From a bacterium (GTDB taxonomy: Bacteria; Zhuqueibacterota; Zhuqueibacteria; Oleimicrobiales; Geothermoviventaceae): DNA of 64,000 bases. Under the pieces are notes generated by a model. That model saw only the letters and a program-made list of their open reading frames with translations, did not search any database and had not been told where the DNA came from. A program made the translations under genes and the position numbers. Positions 34,821 to 43,808 of this stretch are shown here, one piece after another (position 1 is the stretch's first letter; the number at the start of each line of letters is the position of its first letter). The stretch is from NCBI GenBank assembly GCA_028275345.1, contig JAPWUV010000011.1, positions 1 to 64,000 on the forward strand. The letters run 5' to 3'.

Positions 34821-36971
34821 CTACAACTTCAACGCCCGAAGCCGGATCCGAAGCTCCCGCGTTTCGCCCGGTTGCCAGCGTGCGCGGAAGTTCGGGAAGA
34901 CCACGCTGCTCTGGTATACCCTTTCGAAACCCGCCTCCGACATGGATACCGTCTCAATGGGGAAACGCCACACGTCCACCGCCGGCTCGAATTCGAGACG
35001 GAACGTTACCCCCTGCCATTCGTCCACCAGCTGGATCCAGTCGATCTCTTCGGCCACGCCGGTGCTGGCCAGATTCCGAGGCTGGAACTGGGCGCCAGGA
35101 AAATCGAAATATCGATCCGGAGCATCCCCTGCCAATAGAGCGAAGTTGAACTCGCAGCCGTACCACAGGTCCGCGGGCTCGGATCCCTCATGCTTGACGC
35201 GGATCACGACCTCAAGCTCCGGCCTGTCACGCAACACCCGGACCGCCTTCTCGACCTCCACGGGCTGCTGCTGACCAGCAACCCAGACCTTGCCGGCTCG
35301 CCCCAGCCGAACCGTAAGCCCCTTGCCCTCTTCCCCCACCTGCGACGCATACCGGCCCAACACAAAATCCCCTTCCTCACCGTACCGGCAACGGGCGAAA
35401 TCCTCGAGCTTGGTATCCCGATTCAGGAAATGATCGATCAACGAACAACGCCGGTACCAGTCGTAATTCAGCTTCTGCTCGAGGCCCTCCTCCTTCACGA
35501 GCAACAGGTCATGGATGCTCGCTATTTGGTTCGCCTGGGCCTTCGGATCCGCTGCGCGCAGCAGCTTCCGATGGTAGCCCTCTTCACGGCGGCTCATCGT
35601 GTCCAGTAGGTTGATGGCCGTTTCCTTGTAATCCAGCTCCACCAGACGGCCGCCGTAGTCCGGCTCCAGGACGAGCTGCCACTGGGGCGACTCGACAATG
35701 ACCTCCTTTCGGCCATCGCCATTGAAGTCGGCAATCTCCCAGTCGACCCAACCCTCTTTTGAGCCGGAACGCAGCCGATCGAGCTCCCTCTCAGCTAGGA
35801 TCAGCTCGTGGTAGACCGCATAGCGCAAGTTCGTGAGGTACAGTCCGCCGAACACCCCATGCCAGTAGGGGCAGTTGCACTGTCCCGCCCACAGATGGTC
35901 TCGAGCCCGGCTGACCACCTCGTGATCATGGCCGTGTCGCTCGGCGGCATCGCGCACTTTCCGGCTCACTCGAAGCATCTTCTTGTGGAGATGATTGGAC
36001 TCCTCGTACTTGGCCAGGAAGTTGCGCCAGAATCCTCCGCGCACAAAGACCTTGTACCTGTCGAACAAATCCGCCTGCTTGAGCTTCTCCTCGAAGTCCT
36101 CGTACTGATGAATCGCCCTCGCCGGAAGAGCCCACTCCATCATCTCACGGTAGGATGCCGTCGGCAGGTACACCCGTCCGCGCGGCTCCAGCTGGTCCAG
36201 GGCTTCGGAGAAGTGCACGATGCGAATCCAATCGCGATTGGCCTCCAGCGCCTCGAAAAACTGCTCCAGCCAGCCGTCCCGGTAACAATGATCGTGCGTG
36301 CCCGGCCAAATCCCAAATTTCTCCCCGTCATCGGCAAAAACGATCAAACGCTGCCCGTCCCCGTCGGCCATTTTGCGCAGGTAGTCGATGGTCTCCTCCA
36401 CGGGGCGAAACGGGATCGTGTAGCGAAGCCTCTCGGATATCGGGAAGATATTCACTGTGAAGCCCGCCTCCTCCGTGAGGAAATAGCCCACCAGTTCCTC
36501 CTCTTGGAGGCCCGAGTACTTGAGATGAGCGTCGTCAATGACCACATACTCCACGCCGGCTTCGTGGAGCGGACGGGGCAGGTGGGGTTCCCACACTCGC
36601 TCGGCGAGCCACAGCCCCCTGGGCTTGCAGCCAAAGCGCTTCCGGATGTATTCCGTCAGCTTGGCGATCTGCCCGAGTTTGTCCCGATCCGGAATGATCG
36701 GCAGGATCGGCTCGTAGTAGCCCCCGGTCATCATCTCCACCTGGCCCGCTTCGACGAGCCGGCCGAGGCGCTCCAGAAAGCCCGGATGGTGCTTCTCGAT
36801 CCACTCCAACAAGATCCCGCTGAAATGCGCAGCGATCCTCACGTGCGGGTGCCGTTCCAGGACCTCGAGAAAAGGAAGATAGGCTCGCTGGTAGGCTTCC
36901 TCGAAGACGAAATCAAAGTTCCCGACGGGCTGATGATTGTGGATCCCCAACGCGAGATGCACCGTTCCCAC
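34821..36971 (-). CDS. GH57 family 4-alpha-glucanotransferase/alpha-amylase
   Basis: A 716-residue cytoplasmic enzyme that remodels alpha-1,4-glucans. The GH57 signatures are in order: HNHQP near residue 11, MMTGGYYEPILP, the catalytic glutamate in WLAERVWEP (E124), and the catalytic aspartate in FADDGEKFG (D214). These numbers match the Thermococcus litoralis 4-alpha-glucanotransferase almost exactly. The C-terminal half carries the DUF1925/DUF1926-type beta-sandwich. Starch/glycogen metabolism is the likely role. Translation starts at a GTG with GGTGAGG upstream. The gene probably begins its own transcript ahead of the S41 protease gene. Confidence 0.92.
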   Translation of the reverse strand: MGTVHLALGIHNHQPVGNFDFVFEEAYQRAYLPFLEVLERHPHVRIAAHFSGILLEWIEKHHPGFLERLGRLVEAGQVEMMTGGYYEPILPIIPDRDKLGQIAKLTEYIRKRFGCKPRGLWLAERVWEPHLPRPLHEAGVEYVVIDDAHLKYSGLQEEELVGYFLTEEAGFTVNIFPISERLRYTIPFRPVEETIDYLRKMADGDGQRLIVFADDGEKFGIWPGTHDHCYRDGWLEQFFEALEANRDWIRIVHFSEALDQLEPRGRVYLPTASYREMMEWALPARAIHQYEDFEEKLKQADLFDRYKVFVRGGFWRNFLAKYEESNHLHKKMLRVSRKVRDAAERHGHDHEVVSRARDHLWAGQCNCPYWHGVFGGLYLTNLRYAVYHELILAERELDRLRSGSKEGWVDWEIADFNGDGRKEVIVESPQWQLVLEPDYGGRLVELDYKETAINLLDTMSRREEGYHRKLLRAADPKAQANQIASIHDLLLVKEEGLEQKLNYDWYRRCSLIDHFLNRDTKLEDFARCRYGEEGDFVLGRYASQVGEEGKGLTVRLGRAGKVWVAGQQQPVEVEKAVRVLRDRPELEVVIRVKHEGSEPADLWYGCEFNFALLAGDAPDRYFDFPGAQFQPRNLASTGVAEEIDWIQLVDEWQGVTFRLEFEPAVDVWRFPIETVSMSEAGFERVYQSSVVFPNFRARWQPGETRELRIRLRALKL

Positions 36972-37040
36972 TGACTAACCTCACCCTGAACCCGCGTCTC
37001 CTCTGGCGGAAATGACCGCAGTTCCGTCCGTTAGCTGAGA

Positions 37041-37097
37041 AAAGTTACCATCTTTCCTCGCGCAATCCAATGGCTTTTTCGCGAGGGATTGGATGGT
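37041..37097 (-). repeat. Nested inverted repeat between the membrane-protein gene and the GH57 gene
   Basis: CCTCGCG (37056-37062) and CGCGAGG (37080-37086) form an inner 7-base stem with a 17-base loop. ACCATC (37047-37052) and GATGGT (37092-37097) form an outer 6-base stem. The loop side and the outer arm also repeat ATTGGAT. A short T-run (TTTTC) follows on the minus strand, so it may terminate the upstream gene. It could equally be a regulatory dyad for GH57, whose start lies about 70 bases further on. Confidence 0.5.
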
Positions 37098-37161
37098 ACT
37101 TGGCCAGATCTCATCGCAGGGGTCGACAATGAGGAAAGAAAAAAGAGCGGCCCCACCCTGG

Positions 37162-37794
37162 TCATTGCGGAGGAGACGCCGGAGAGGGAGCAGCTCGGAA
37201 ATGCTCCTCGTAGGCCAACGCTACAGCGATCTTCGTCCAAGGGAGAGTGACAAGCAAGCCCACACCGCAGAACAGCAGTCCCGCGAAGTGGATCAGTCCG
37301 ATCACCACGACGAACAGGCACCATTGAGGCCAGTGGCGAAGCGCCGTTCTGCGGCTCCTCTCCATCGCACTCCAGAAGTCCACGTCTTCGTCCAGCAGGA
37401 TTGGCCAGACGAAGAGGTACAAGGCCAGGACCACGATGCCAGGCAGGATGAAGAAAGCGAAGCCAAGAAACGCGAAGGCCAGCACTGCCACCCCGGCCAG
37501 AAAGGCCGGCACGAAGCGGTGAAAGCCCCTTGCAATTTCGTCCAAATCCAGCGCGCCGGTCCGGAGCCGCTTGAGGATCACCGCGTACCAACCCACCTCC
37601 AGGGGTCCCAAGACAATCGCGGCTCCGATCCCGGTGGTGCTGACCACCCCCAGCACGGCCGAATAGAGGATGCTCGCGAGCACCCAGAGAGCAAGATCTT
37701 GCTGCAGGATCTGCCAACCCCGGCTCAGGTAGCGACTGATCGAGACGTCGGTCGATCCGACGGACCCGGCTCTTCCCTGCTGCCGCTCATTCAT
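37162..37794 (-). CDS. Integral membrane protein of unknown function
   Basis: About 210 residues with roughly five to six hydrophobic helices (WVLASILYSAVLGVVS, FLAGVAVLAFAFLGFAFFIL, GIVVLALYLFVWPILL, CLFVVVIGLIHFAGLLFC). The layout resembles the stress-response or glycerophosphodiesterase-associated membrane-domain superfamily (DUF975-like), with VDFWSAMERSRRTALRHW between helices. No catalytic motif is visible. The start is uncertain: an ATG at 37794 has no ribosome site, and a TTG at 37824 would overlap the lipoprotein gene. It follows the LppM-like lipoprotein gene closely and probably shares its transcript. Confidence 0.75.
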   Translation of the reverse strand: MNERQQGRAGSVGSTDVSISRYLSRGWQILQQDLALWVLASILYSAVLGVVSTTGIGAAIVLGPLEVGWYAVILKRLRTGALDLDEIARGFHRFVPAFLAGVAVLAFAFLGFAFFILPGIVVLALYLFVWPILLDEDVDFWSAMERSRRTALRHWPQWCLFVVVIGLIHFAGLLFCGVGLLVTLPWTKIAVALAYEEHFRAAPSPASPPQ

Positions 37795-37813
37795 CACGCC
37801 ATCCAGGTGAGGG

Positions 37814-38443
37814 TCAGTATCCAACCACCTCGTGGACGATTCTCTCCTGCGAGATCAGATCCGAAAGCCGGTAGGTCCAGACGGCCACTTTGCCGGCCCG
37901 AACCCAGTGCGCATTGCCTTCCCTCACCTGGCTGCTGAAGGCGACCTCGAAGCGCAAATGGACGTTGTTCAGCACATTGTCGGCCAGCAGCTCTTTCACC
38001 CGGCGCTCCACCTCCGTCCGGGGCTCGTCCCACTCGGCCTCGCCCACCTCGATCCATCTCCGCACGTTCCATCCCTTCCCTTCCGGCCGGATGGCAAACC
38101 GCCATTTCCCGAAGTAGGGATCGGCTTCATTCAGGCTCGTGAGACGATCGAAAGACAGGGTGAAATCCACCATCTTTCTTCCGTCGCGGGCCCGAAGAGA
38201 ACTCTCCAGGAGCTGCACTCCCGGCCGAACGTAACGCTTTTTGACGAGACGTGCCAGCTCTTCCTCATCGTCAGGAGGGAAGGAATCCTTCCCGTCGATG
38301 GTCAGGTGATCCGGTCCGGTGTAAAGAACCCGGATAGTGCCGGTTCCGTCAGGACGGATCGAGACGTGCTCCTCGTATTCCACGCAGCCTGTGACCCAGA
38401 GTCCCACCAGCGCCGATAGCGCCAGAACTACCGAGCTTCGCAT
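37814..38443 (-). CDS. Lipoprotein with LppM-like domain
   Basis: A 209-residue lipoprotein with signal VVLALSALVGLWVTGC, where the last cysteine would be lipidated. The mature start CVEYEEHVSIRPDGTGTIRV is the hallmark of the LppM/DUF3153 domain, found in mycobacterial LppM and in many envelope lipoproteins. The domain's function is unclear. The ATG has GGGAG upstream, and the gene begins ten bases after the DUF4097 gene, so the two are co-transcribed. Confidence 0.8.
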   Translation of the reverse strand: MRSSVVLALSALVGLWVTGCVEYEEHVSIRPDGTGTIRVLYTGPDHLTIDGKDSFPPDDEEELARLVKKRYVRPGVQLLESSLRARDGRKMVDFTLSFDRLTSLNEADPYFGKWRFAIRPEGKGWNVRRWIEVGEAEWDEPRTEVERRVKELLADNVLNNVHLRFEVAFSSQVREGNAHWVRAGKVAVWTYRLSDLISQERIVHEVVGY

Positions 38444-38452
38444 CGGTCTCCC

Positions 38453-39430
38453 TCAGCGCCTCTCCAAGATCACGTCCCCATCTTCGGTGAAGATGGTAAT
38501 GCGAGCTCTGCCGCTTCCCAGCCGTGCCTGGATCCGGGCGCCTTCTTCCGCTCGCTCCACCGGGAGATCCAGTTCGCTTCGGATTCTGCCTGTGTCCGTC
38601 TCGATCTCGAGCTCCGCATCGACATGAGGTGGCAGCGCCAAAACCACGTCGCCGTCCTCCGTGTCCACCCGGAGCCGGGCGAGGCTGTTCAAATCGGGTT
38701 CGAGCTCCACGTCGCCGCTGGCGGTGCGCACGGAGAGCTTTTCGGCGTCGCATCTCAGAATGGCCACGTCGGCATCGCCCGTCTCCGCATCCATCTGTCC
38801 GATCCGGCATTCTTCCACTCGGATGCGACCATCATCAGTCGCCACACTGGCCCGCCCCTGCGGCAGATTGACGCGGTACAGGTTCACCTCGCCGTCGTCC
38901 GTGTCCAGCAGCAGGGAAGCGGCTTCCAGGTCGCGCACATCGATGTCGCCGTCATCCAACCGTACCGTCACTTTCCCCAGCCTGCCTCCAAGCTGGACGT
39001 CCAGATCATTCCCTTCCACCCACAGGGCAGTCCCTTCCGGCACGCGCAATTCCACCTCCACCCATGCGCCATACCCCTCTCGCCAGGCCTCTGGGTTGAA
39101 AAGATCCCAGAAGCTCCCGTGGCGGCCGCCTTCCCTGTCAAAGACCACCATCTCCACCTCACCTCGCCTGCGGCGAATCTCCACCTCGATGCTCTCCAAT
39201 CTCCTCTCCGCCTCCCGCCGCGAGCGGGCCCATACGCGTCGGGTGATTTGGATTTCCGCTTCTTCGCGCTCCCACGTGGTGAGGCTGAGATTGCCGTCAT
39301 CGATCCGGATGGTCAGCTGAGAGCCACGAGGCAAGGGGACGGTCTGCGTCTCCGTCTTCTTCGCCTCGGCAGCCAAGGCGCCTCCCGCGAGCAACAAAAT
39401 CAGCAAGACCAAAATGGTTGCACGTCGCAT
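38453..39430 (-). CDS. DUF4097-type beta-helix adhesin-like secreted protein
   Basis: A 325-residue secreted protein with signal peptide MRRATILVLLILLLAGGALA. The rest is a run of short repeated beta-strands (GNLSLTT, NDLDVQLGGRLGKVTVRLD, DGDIDVRDLEAASLLLDTDD, GEVNLYRVN, ASGDVELEPDL, DGDVVLALPP, DGDVILERR). Each carries a DG turn, typical of the DUF4097 bactofilin-like beta-helix. The function is unknown; such proteins often accompany anti-sigma or envelope genes. The ATG has GGAGGTCGGG upstream. It is the first gene of a DUF4097-LppM-membrane protein cluster. Confidence 0.85.
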   Translation of the reverse strand: MRRATILVLLILLLAGGALAAEAKKTETQTVPLPRGSQLTIRIDDGNLSLTTWEREEAEIQITRRVWARSRREAERRLESIEVEIRRRRGEVEMVVFDREGGRHGSFWDLFNPEAWREGYGAWVEVELRVPEGTALWVEGNDLDVQLGGRLGKVTVRLDDGDIDVRDLEAASLLLDTDDGEVNLYRVNLPQGRASVATDDGRIRVEECRIGQMDAETGDADVAILRCDAEKLSVRTASGDVELEPDLNSLARLRVDTEDGDVVLALPPHVDAELEIETDTGRIRSELDLPVERAEEGARIQARLGSGRARITIFTEDGDVILERR

Positions 39431-39584
39431 GTCTCCCGACCTCCCTCATGGAATGTTGCAGCAGCAGGAACGGCACGTAGGCTTACGTGTCGGGCAGAAG
39501 CAAAGTTTCACTGCCTCATCTCGCAGGGTGCTTCTGCCGTTGAGGAGGGAAAGCGCTACCCGAACGGCAATCCACACGTCGGGG

Positions 39585-40811
39585 TCACTGCTCGGAGGCC
39601 AGCCGCCGCAAGCGCTCCATCTGGTCAGCGAGATCGAAGACCCAGCCGCATACCCCCTCATCGAACCGGAGATCCGCTTCGCCCTGGAGACTGAGGTAAT
39701 CGAGGAAGAAGCTCACCTCGTCGCGGGAAAAGTCCCCCAAGAGCCGGCCGCGACCGAAAACGTACTCGATGCGACGTGCCATGTAGAAGCCGATGCGCGC
39801 CAGAGTCCCATTCTCGGCGAGCTGGCGCAACACCTCTCCGTGATCGGACCCCCCTTGGACCACCGAAAGTCGAAAGCCCCGATGGAATTGGTCCAGGTCG
39901 CGCTTGAGGGAAGGATACCAGGGGCGGAGCTGATAGAGATAGATAGCCGAATCGGGTATGCCGCGCCATGGCGCCGAAAGCCAATTCGCCATGCCGAGCC
40001 ACATGGTCTGCCGGAAAAACTCCGCGGCCTGGGAAGCCCGCCTCGGGTCGAACGGGACCTTCTGGGCCCAGCGTTCCACCAGTGCCTTCAGCCTGTCCGG
40101 ATCCCGATGGTGAAGCTCCAGGCCCAGGGCGCGGGACGCAAGACTCACGACGCCAAAGCCGTACTTACTGATCAGATCCTCGCGGATCGCTGCGTGATCC
40201 CCCGTGGCCTCCAGCAACAGATCCCCCTGGATCAGGAGCTGGGAAGCGAGGAGCTCGTAACAGGCTTCGAGGAGATCAGCCTGAAATCGTGGCCAATCGA
40301 GGCGAATGTCGGGCGACGTCCGAACGTACGGCGTAAGGGAAAAGGCCAGACCCTCGCTCGCCCCTGCCCAGTACCGACCGGGTTCGGTCGGATGAAGGAA
40401 CAGGGCACAGCGGAAACTCGTCCCTATCTCCCTCCAGAGACCCCGTGCCAGGCCCGTCTCCAGCTCCTGAACCAGACTTTCGCCCCGGGACCGAAGACTA
40501 TCGAGAAGCCGCCGCCCCAGCATGCGGAGCGAGTCCTGCTCCCTTAGTGAAAAGAACACAGCTTCCGGCACCACCTGCCAACTCGGACGCAGGTAGGCGG
40601 GAAGAAACGGCGAGAATACCTCGCTCGGATCCAGGAAGATCCATCGAAGTCCCGCAGGCGGCGCTGCGTGCCCGTCGTTGCGACCCGAGCTGTCGGGGAC
40701 CAGAGCGGACAGATCCAGCTCCACCTTCACCTGAGCCGACGCTCGGAGGAACGGGACCGCCAGCTCGAATAGGAGCAACAGAAGCGCGACACGACGGAAG
40801 GCGGCTTTCAT
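39585..40811 (-). CDS. Hypothetical secreted protein
   Basis: A 408-residue protein with a signal peptide (MKAAFRRVALLLLLFELAVP, cleavage near ASAQ). I do not recognise the family. The body is mostly helical and rich in L, R and E, with segments such as SPFLPAYLRPSWQVVPE, FHRGFRLSVVQGG and FGRGRLLGDFSRDEVSFFLDYL. There is one late cysteine (C425 counted from the longer frame) and no metal-binding HExxH. It stands 155 bases before the DUF4097 gene on the same strand and might belong to that envelope cluster. The start was chosen for the signal peptide; an upstream in-frame start lacks one. Confidence 0.7.
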   Translation of the reverse strand: MKAAFRRVALLLLLFELAVPFLRASAQVKVELDLSALVPDSSGRNDGHAAPPAGLRWIFLDPSEVFSPFLPAYLRPSWQVVPEAVFFSLREQDSLRMLGRRLLDSLRSRGESLVQELETGLARGLWREIGTSFRCALFLHPTEPGRYWAGASEGLAFSLTPYVRTSPDIRLDWPRFQADLLEACYELLASQLLIQGDLLLEATGDHAAIREDLISKYGFGVVSLASRALGLELHHRDPDRLKALVERWAQKVPFDPRRASQAAEFFRQTMWLGMANWLSAPWRGIPDSAIYLYQLRPWYPSLKRDLDQFHRGFRLSVVQGGSDHGEVLRQLAENGTLARIGFYMARRIEYVFGRGRLLGDFSRDEVSFFLDYLSLQGEADLRFDEGVCGWVFDLADQMERLRRLASEQ

Positions 40812-41287
40812 AACCCGGTCGAGCAAGCGACAACCCCTTTCCCGTCGCAACTGGAAGTCCGTTTCCGCAAGCTTCAGGGGAGCAGCACCGAAGGGCGAGT
40901 CCATTTCGAAGTGCCTGCCAACCGTGCGCGCAATTTACGCATCCGTCCGCATCCGTTCAAGACTTTTGGGAGACGAAGCGGACGGAGGCACCGGACTCGC
41001 CAAGCCCCTTTCGGCGCATGCAGTATACCCGCATGTTTCCGCGTCTGCAGAAGCGAAAGTTCAGAGGCTAGGACATTCCCTCCGTTTCCCCCATTCCTGT
41101 GCACAATCCCGTTGGACCTCAGAGTCCCCCCGGATGAAGCTACCCCGACTCGCCGAGCCAGAAAACCACGGCGCGTCGCAGGGGTTGGAACGCCATCCGC
41201 CGCCCCATTTCTCCTGGGAGGCAGCCTGGACGCAGTTTCTGTTCCCCCGCATCCTGCGGGCGAAACCTGCGCTCCGGCAAGAAGCTC
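40812..41287. other. Intergenic stretch, nothing recognised
   Basis: About 475 bases between the hypothetical secreted protein gene and the BamA-like gene. Plus-strand open frames here continue antisense into the BamA-like gene and have shadow-like composition. No tRNA, terminator or dyad was found. Confidence 0.5.
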
Positions 41288-42628
41288 TCAAAATTCGCGA
41301 TTGATGCGGAATGTGACCACGATCGGCGCGGAAGCCGAATCCGTCCGTTTGGCAAAACTGATCCTCACACGCCCGTCCCGGTCGCTAATGCCGATGCCGA
41401 AGTCGGACTTCAGTCGCGTTAGCGAGAGTTGCTTCCATCCCCGCTCGGGTCGAGATGGATCCTGCGCGTACCAAGCACTGCCAATATCGAAGAAAAGGAT
41501 CAGATTCATTTGCTCGAAGAGGAACGGGGGAAAGTCTCTTCGCCCCGCGCGCAGTCGGTACTCCACATTGCCGAGGAAGAGCCGATCGCCTGTGAACTCC
41601 TTGAATCGGAAGCCCCGGAGGGTTCCGATCCCCCCGAGATCGAACAAGAACTGCTCGGGCAAACAACCCCGTGCCGAGCCGAGGCGCAGGCGAAGGTCCA
41701 GGTTCTCCGCGTGGCTCAGCGGCTGGTAGCGCCGCACGTCCAGGATGAAGCGATCGAATTTGCGGTCGCTCCTCACCTGCCGGCCGTAGAATTCCGCCAC
41801 GGCCTGAAGGAACCAGCCTTCCTCGGGAGCGCAGCGGTCGTCGCGGGTATCCAGAGTCAGGAGCCCTGCGGCGCCCCGAAAGTGCCCTTCATCGATCGGC
41901 GGATTCGGCCGGAAATTCTTCTTGCCCCCGAAAAGAGCCCAGTTGGTCCGCCGCGGCATGTTGTAGAAATGATCGTCGCGATACTCCGCACGGAAAGTGA
42001 TCTGGCCCATCACCTCCTGCTCGACATAGCCACTGGCGCCCGTCCTACGGTAGTAGTCGTGAAAGTCCTCCTTGAACAGCATTGCGGCCAGCGAATTCTC
42101 GAGGGTCGGGATAATCCACTCGTCCTGGCTTTCTGTCAGATCATGCAGCTCCCCTCCCACCGTGAAACGGAAGGCGGGATCGCTGGCCTTTCCCGCAGTG
42201 AACCAGCGCTCCAGCCCCAGCTGATACCGCCAAGCTTTGCTGCTGAACCCGTACCCGGCGTGGCCCCAGATGAGGATCGGCAAGCCCCAGCCATCCCAGT
42301 CGTACTCGCGAGGCAGCTCGAGCCCAAGGAAGAGCCCCTCGACCCGTGTGTATCGCCATAGCCCGTCGATCGAGCGTGCATGCCGCCGCGCCCTCAAGCT
42401 CTTGGACTCCGATGCCCAGCAATCCCGCCCTCCAGCTTCCGAATTCGCCACGCTCGGCATACCGCCCTGCGCGATATGACCAGGCGTCTGCCATTGGCCC
42501 CATTCTTCGGCCGAAGGCGTCGGCTCCTGACCCCTGGCCGATGTCACCAGGAGGACCACCGTGATCAAGAAGAACACAAAGGCCAACAGGACAAGCAATA
42601 GGGCCTGGCGACCGTAGCTACTCGACAT
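41288..42628 (-). CDS. Outer-membrane protein with BamA/D15-like surface-antigen barrel
   Basis: About 446 residues with an N-terminal hydrophobic segment (LLLVLLAFVFFLITVVLLVTSA). A C-terminal 16-strand-type barrel ends in a terminal phenylalanine (TFRINREF). The family hallmark is IGTLRGFRFKEFTGDRLFLGN, equivalent to the loop that plugs Omp85 barrels; NVEYR and FFDIGSAWY are also typical. I see no POTRA repeats, so this is not full-length BamA but a single barrel of the surface-antigen (PF01103-like) class. Role unknown; it might export or insert a partner. The start has GGAGGCAGGG upstream. Confidence 0.82.
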   Translation of the reverse strand: MSSSYGRQALLLVLLAFVFFLITVVLLVTSARGQEPTPSAEEWGQWQTPGHIAQGGMPSVANSEAGGRDCWASESKSLRARRHARSIDGLWRYTRVEGLFLGLELPREYDWDGWGLPILIWGHAGYGFSSKAWRYQLGLERWFTAGKASDPAFRFTVGGELHDLTESQDEWIIPTLENSLAAMLFKEDFHDYYRRTGASGYVEQEVMGQITFRAEYRDDHFYNMPRRTNWALFGGKKNFRPNPPIDEGHFRGAAGLLTLDTRDDRCAPEEGWFLQAVAEFYGRQVRSDRKFDRFILDVRRYQPLSHAENLDLRLRLGSARGCLPEQFLFDLGGIGTLRGFRFKEFTGDRLFLGNVEYRLRAGRRDFPPFLFEQMNLILFFDIGSAWYAQDPSRPERGWKQLSLTRLKSDFGIGISDRDGRVRISFAKRTDSASAPIVVTFRINREF

Positions 42629-42795
42629 TTCCCTGCCTCCCTTACCCACTCGGTCTCGTCACCGCCTTTCGCTTTGAGTGGCTCGCTCCCCCGCCAGCCT
42701 GCTCGCTCATCCATGTACCGGCGAGAGAATCCGGATTCTTGAGCTCCCCCAGGGCAGGGGAAGGGACTCATCCCAAGCCACCACGTGCGCATCTA

Positions 42796-43767
42796 TTACA
42801 CGGGCTCTTCGCGCAGTTGTTGCAGGAGGAACGCCATGTCCTCAGGGAGGGGCGACTCGAACATCAACCACTCGCCAGTCACGGGATGGACGAAGCCGAG
42901 GGTGCGAGCATGCAAAGCCTGGCGGGGAAAAGCTGCGAGCAGCGCCTCCGCCCTCTGCCGTTGGGACTTGGAAAGGGATCCCAAGCGTCGACCCCTCCCG
43001 CCGTAGATCGGGTCGCCAAAGACGGGATGGCCGATGTGGCTCATGTGGACGCGGATTTGATGCGTACGGCCGGTCTCCAGCTCAAGCCGGACTAGGCTCA
43101 AGAACTCAAACGACTGCAGCACCTCGTAGTTCGTAGCCGCCCACCGTCCTTCGGGCAAAACTGCCATCTTCTTGCGATCCTTCGGATGCCGACCAAGGAA
43201 AGATTCCACTCGCCCCTTTCGCGGCGAAGGGATGCCCCACACGACGGCCACATACTCTCGCTTCACCGACTTGGACTTGAATTGCTCCGCCAAACCTATG
43301 TGCGTGCGATCGTCCTTGGCCACTACGATCAGCCCGGAGGTGTCCTTGTCGAGGCGATGCACGATGCCCGGCCTCTGGGCTCCTCCAATCCCCGAGAGGT
43401 CGTGGCAATGGTAAAGGAGGGCATTGACCAGCGTTCCCGACAGATTGGCGAAGGCCGGATGCACCACCATTCCCGCCGGCTTGTCAATCACAATCAGATG
43501 CGGATCTTCGTAGACCACCTGGAGGGGGATGGGCTCCGGCTGGATTTCCGGTTTGCGGGGCTCGGGGACGAACACTTCGATCTCCTCCCCCGGACTGACC
43601 AAGTGGCTGGGTTTGGTCGGGGCCCCGCTGACCAGCACGCGTTCCTCTTCGATCAATCGCTGGATCGCGGACCGGGAGAGATCGCCGAAGACTCGAGCCA
43701 GGTATCGATCGATCCGCTCGCGCTCTTTTCCTTCGGGGACCTTCAGGTGGTATCGGCGCTCAGGCAT
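42796..43767 (-). CDS. rluD: Ribosomal large subunit pseudouridine synthase, RluD type
   Basis: A 323-residue enzyme converting uridines in 23S rRNA to pseudouridine. It has an N-terminal S4 RNA-binding domain (RSAIQRLIEEERVLVSGAPTK), the catalytic aspartate in HRLDKDTSGLIVVAK, and RTHQIRVHMSHIGHPVFGDP. Length and motifs are normal for RluD. It is the last gene of the ileS-dksA-lspA-rluD run, 41 bases after lspA. RluD and RluC-type members are hard to separate by eye, but the linkage to lspA is typical of RluD. Confidence 0.95.
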   Translation of the reverse strand: MPERRYHLKVPEGKERERIDRYLARVFGDLSRSAIQRLIEEERVLVSGAPTKPSHLVSPGEEIEVFVPEPRKPEIQPEPIPLQVVYEDPHLIVIDKPAGMVVHPAFANLSGTLVNALLYHCHDLSGIGGAQRPGIVHRLDKDTSGLIVVAKDDRTHIGLAEQFKSKSVKREYVAVVWGIPSPRKGRVESFLGRHPKDRKKMAVLPEGRWAATNYEVLQSFEFLSLVRLELETGRTHQIRVHMSHIGHPVFGDPIYGGRGRRLGSLSKSQRQRAEALLAAFPRQALHARTLGFVHPVTGEWLMFESPLPEDMAFLLQQLREEPV

Positions 43768-43808
43768 GGTGACAGCGGGTCGAGCCTCCCCCGTGAAAGC
43801 GCTCGGCG

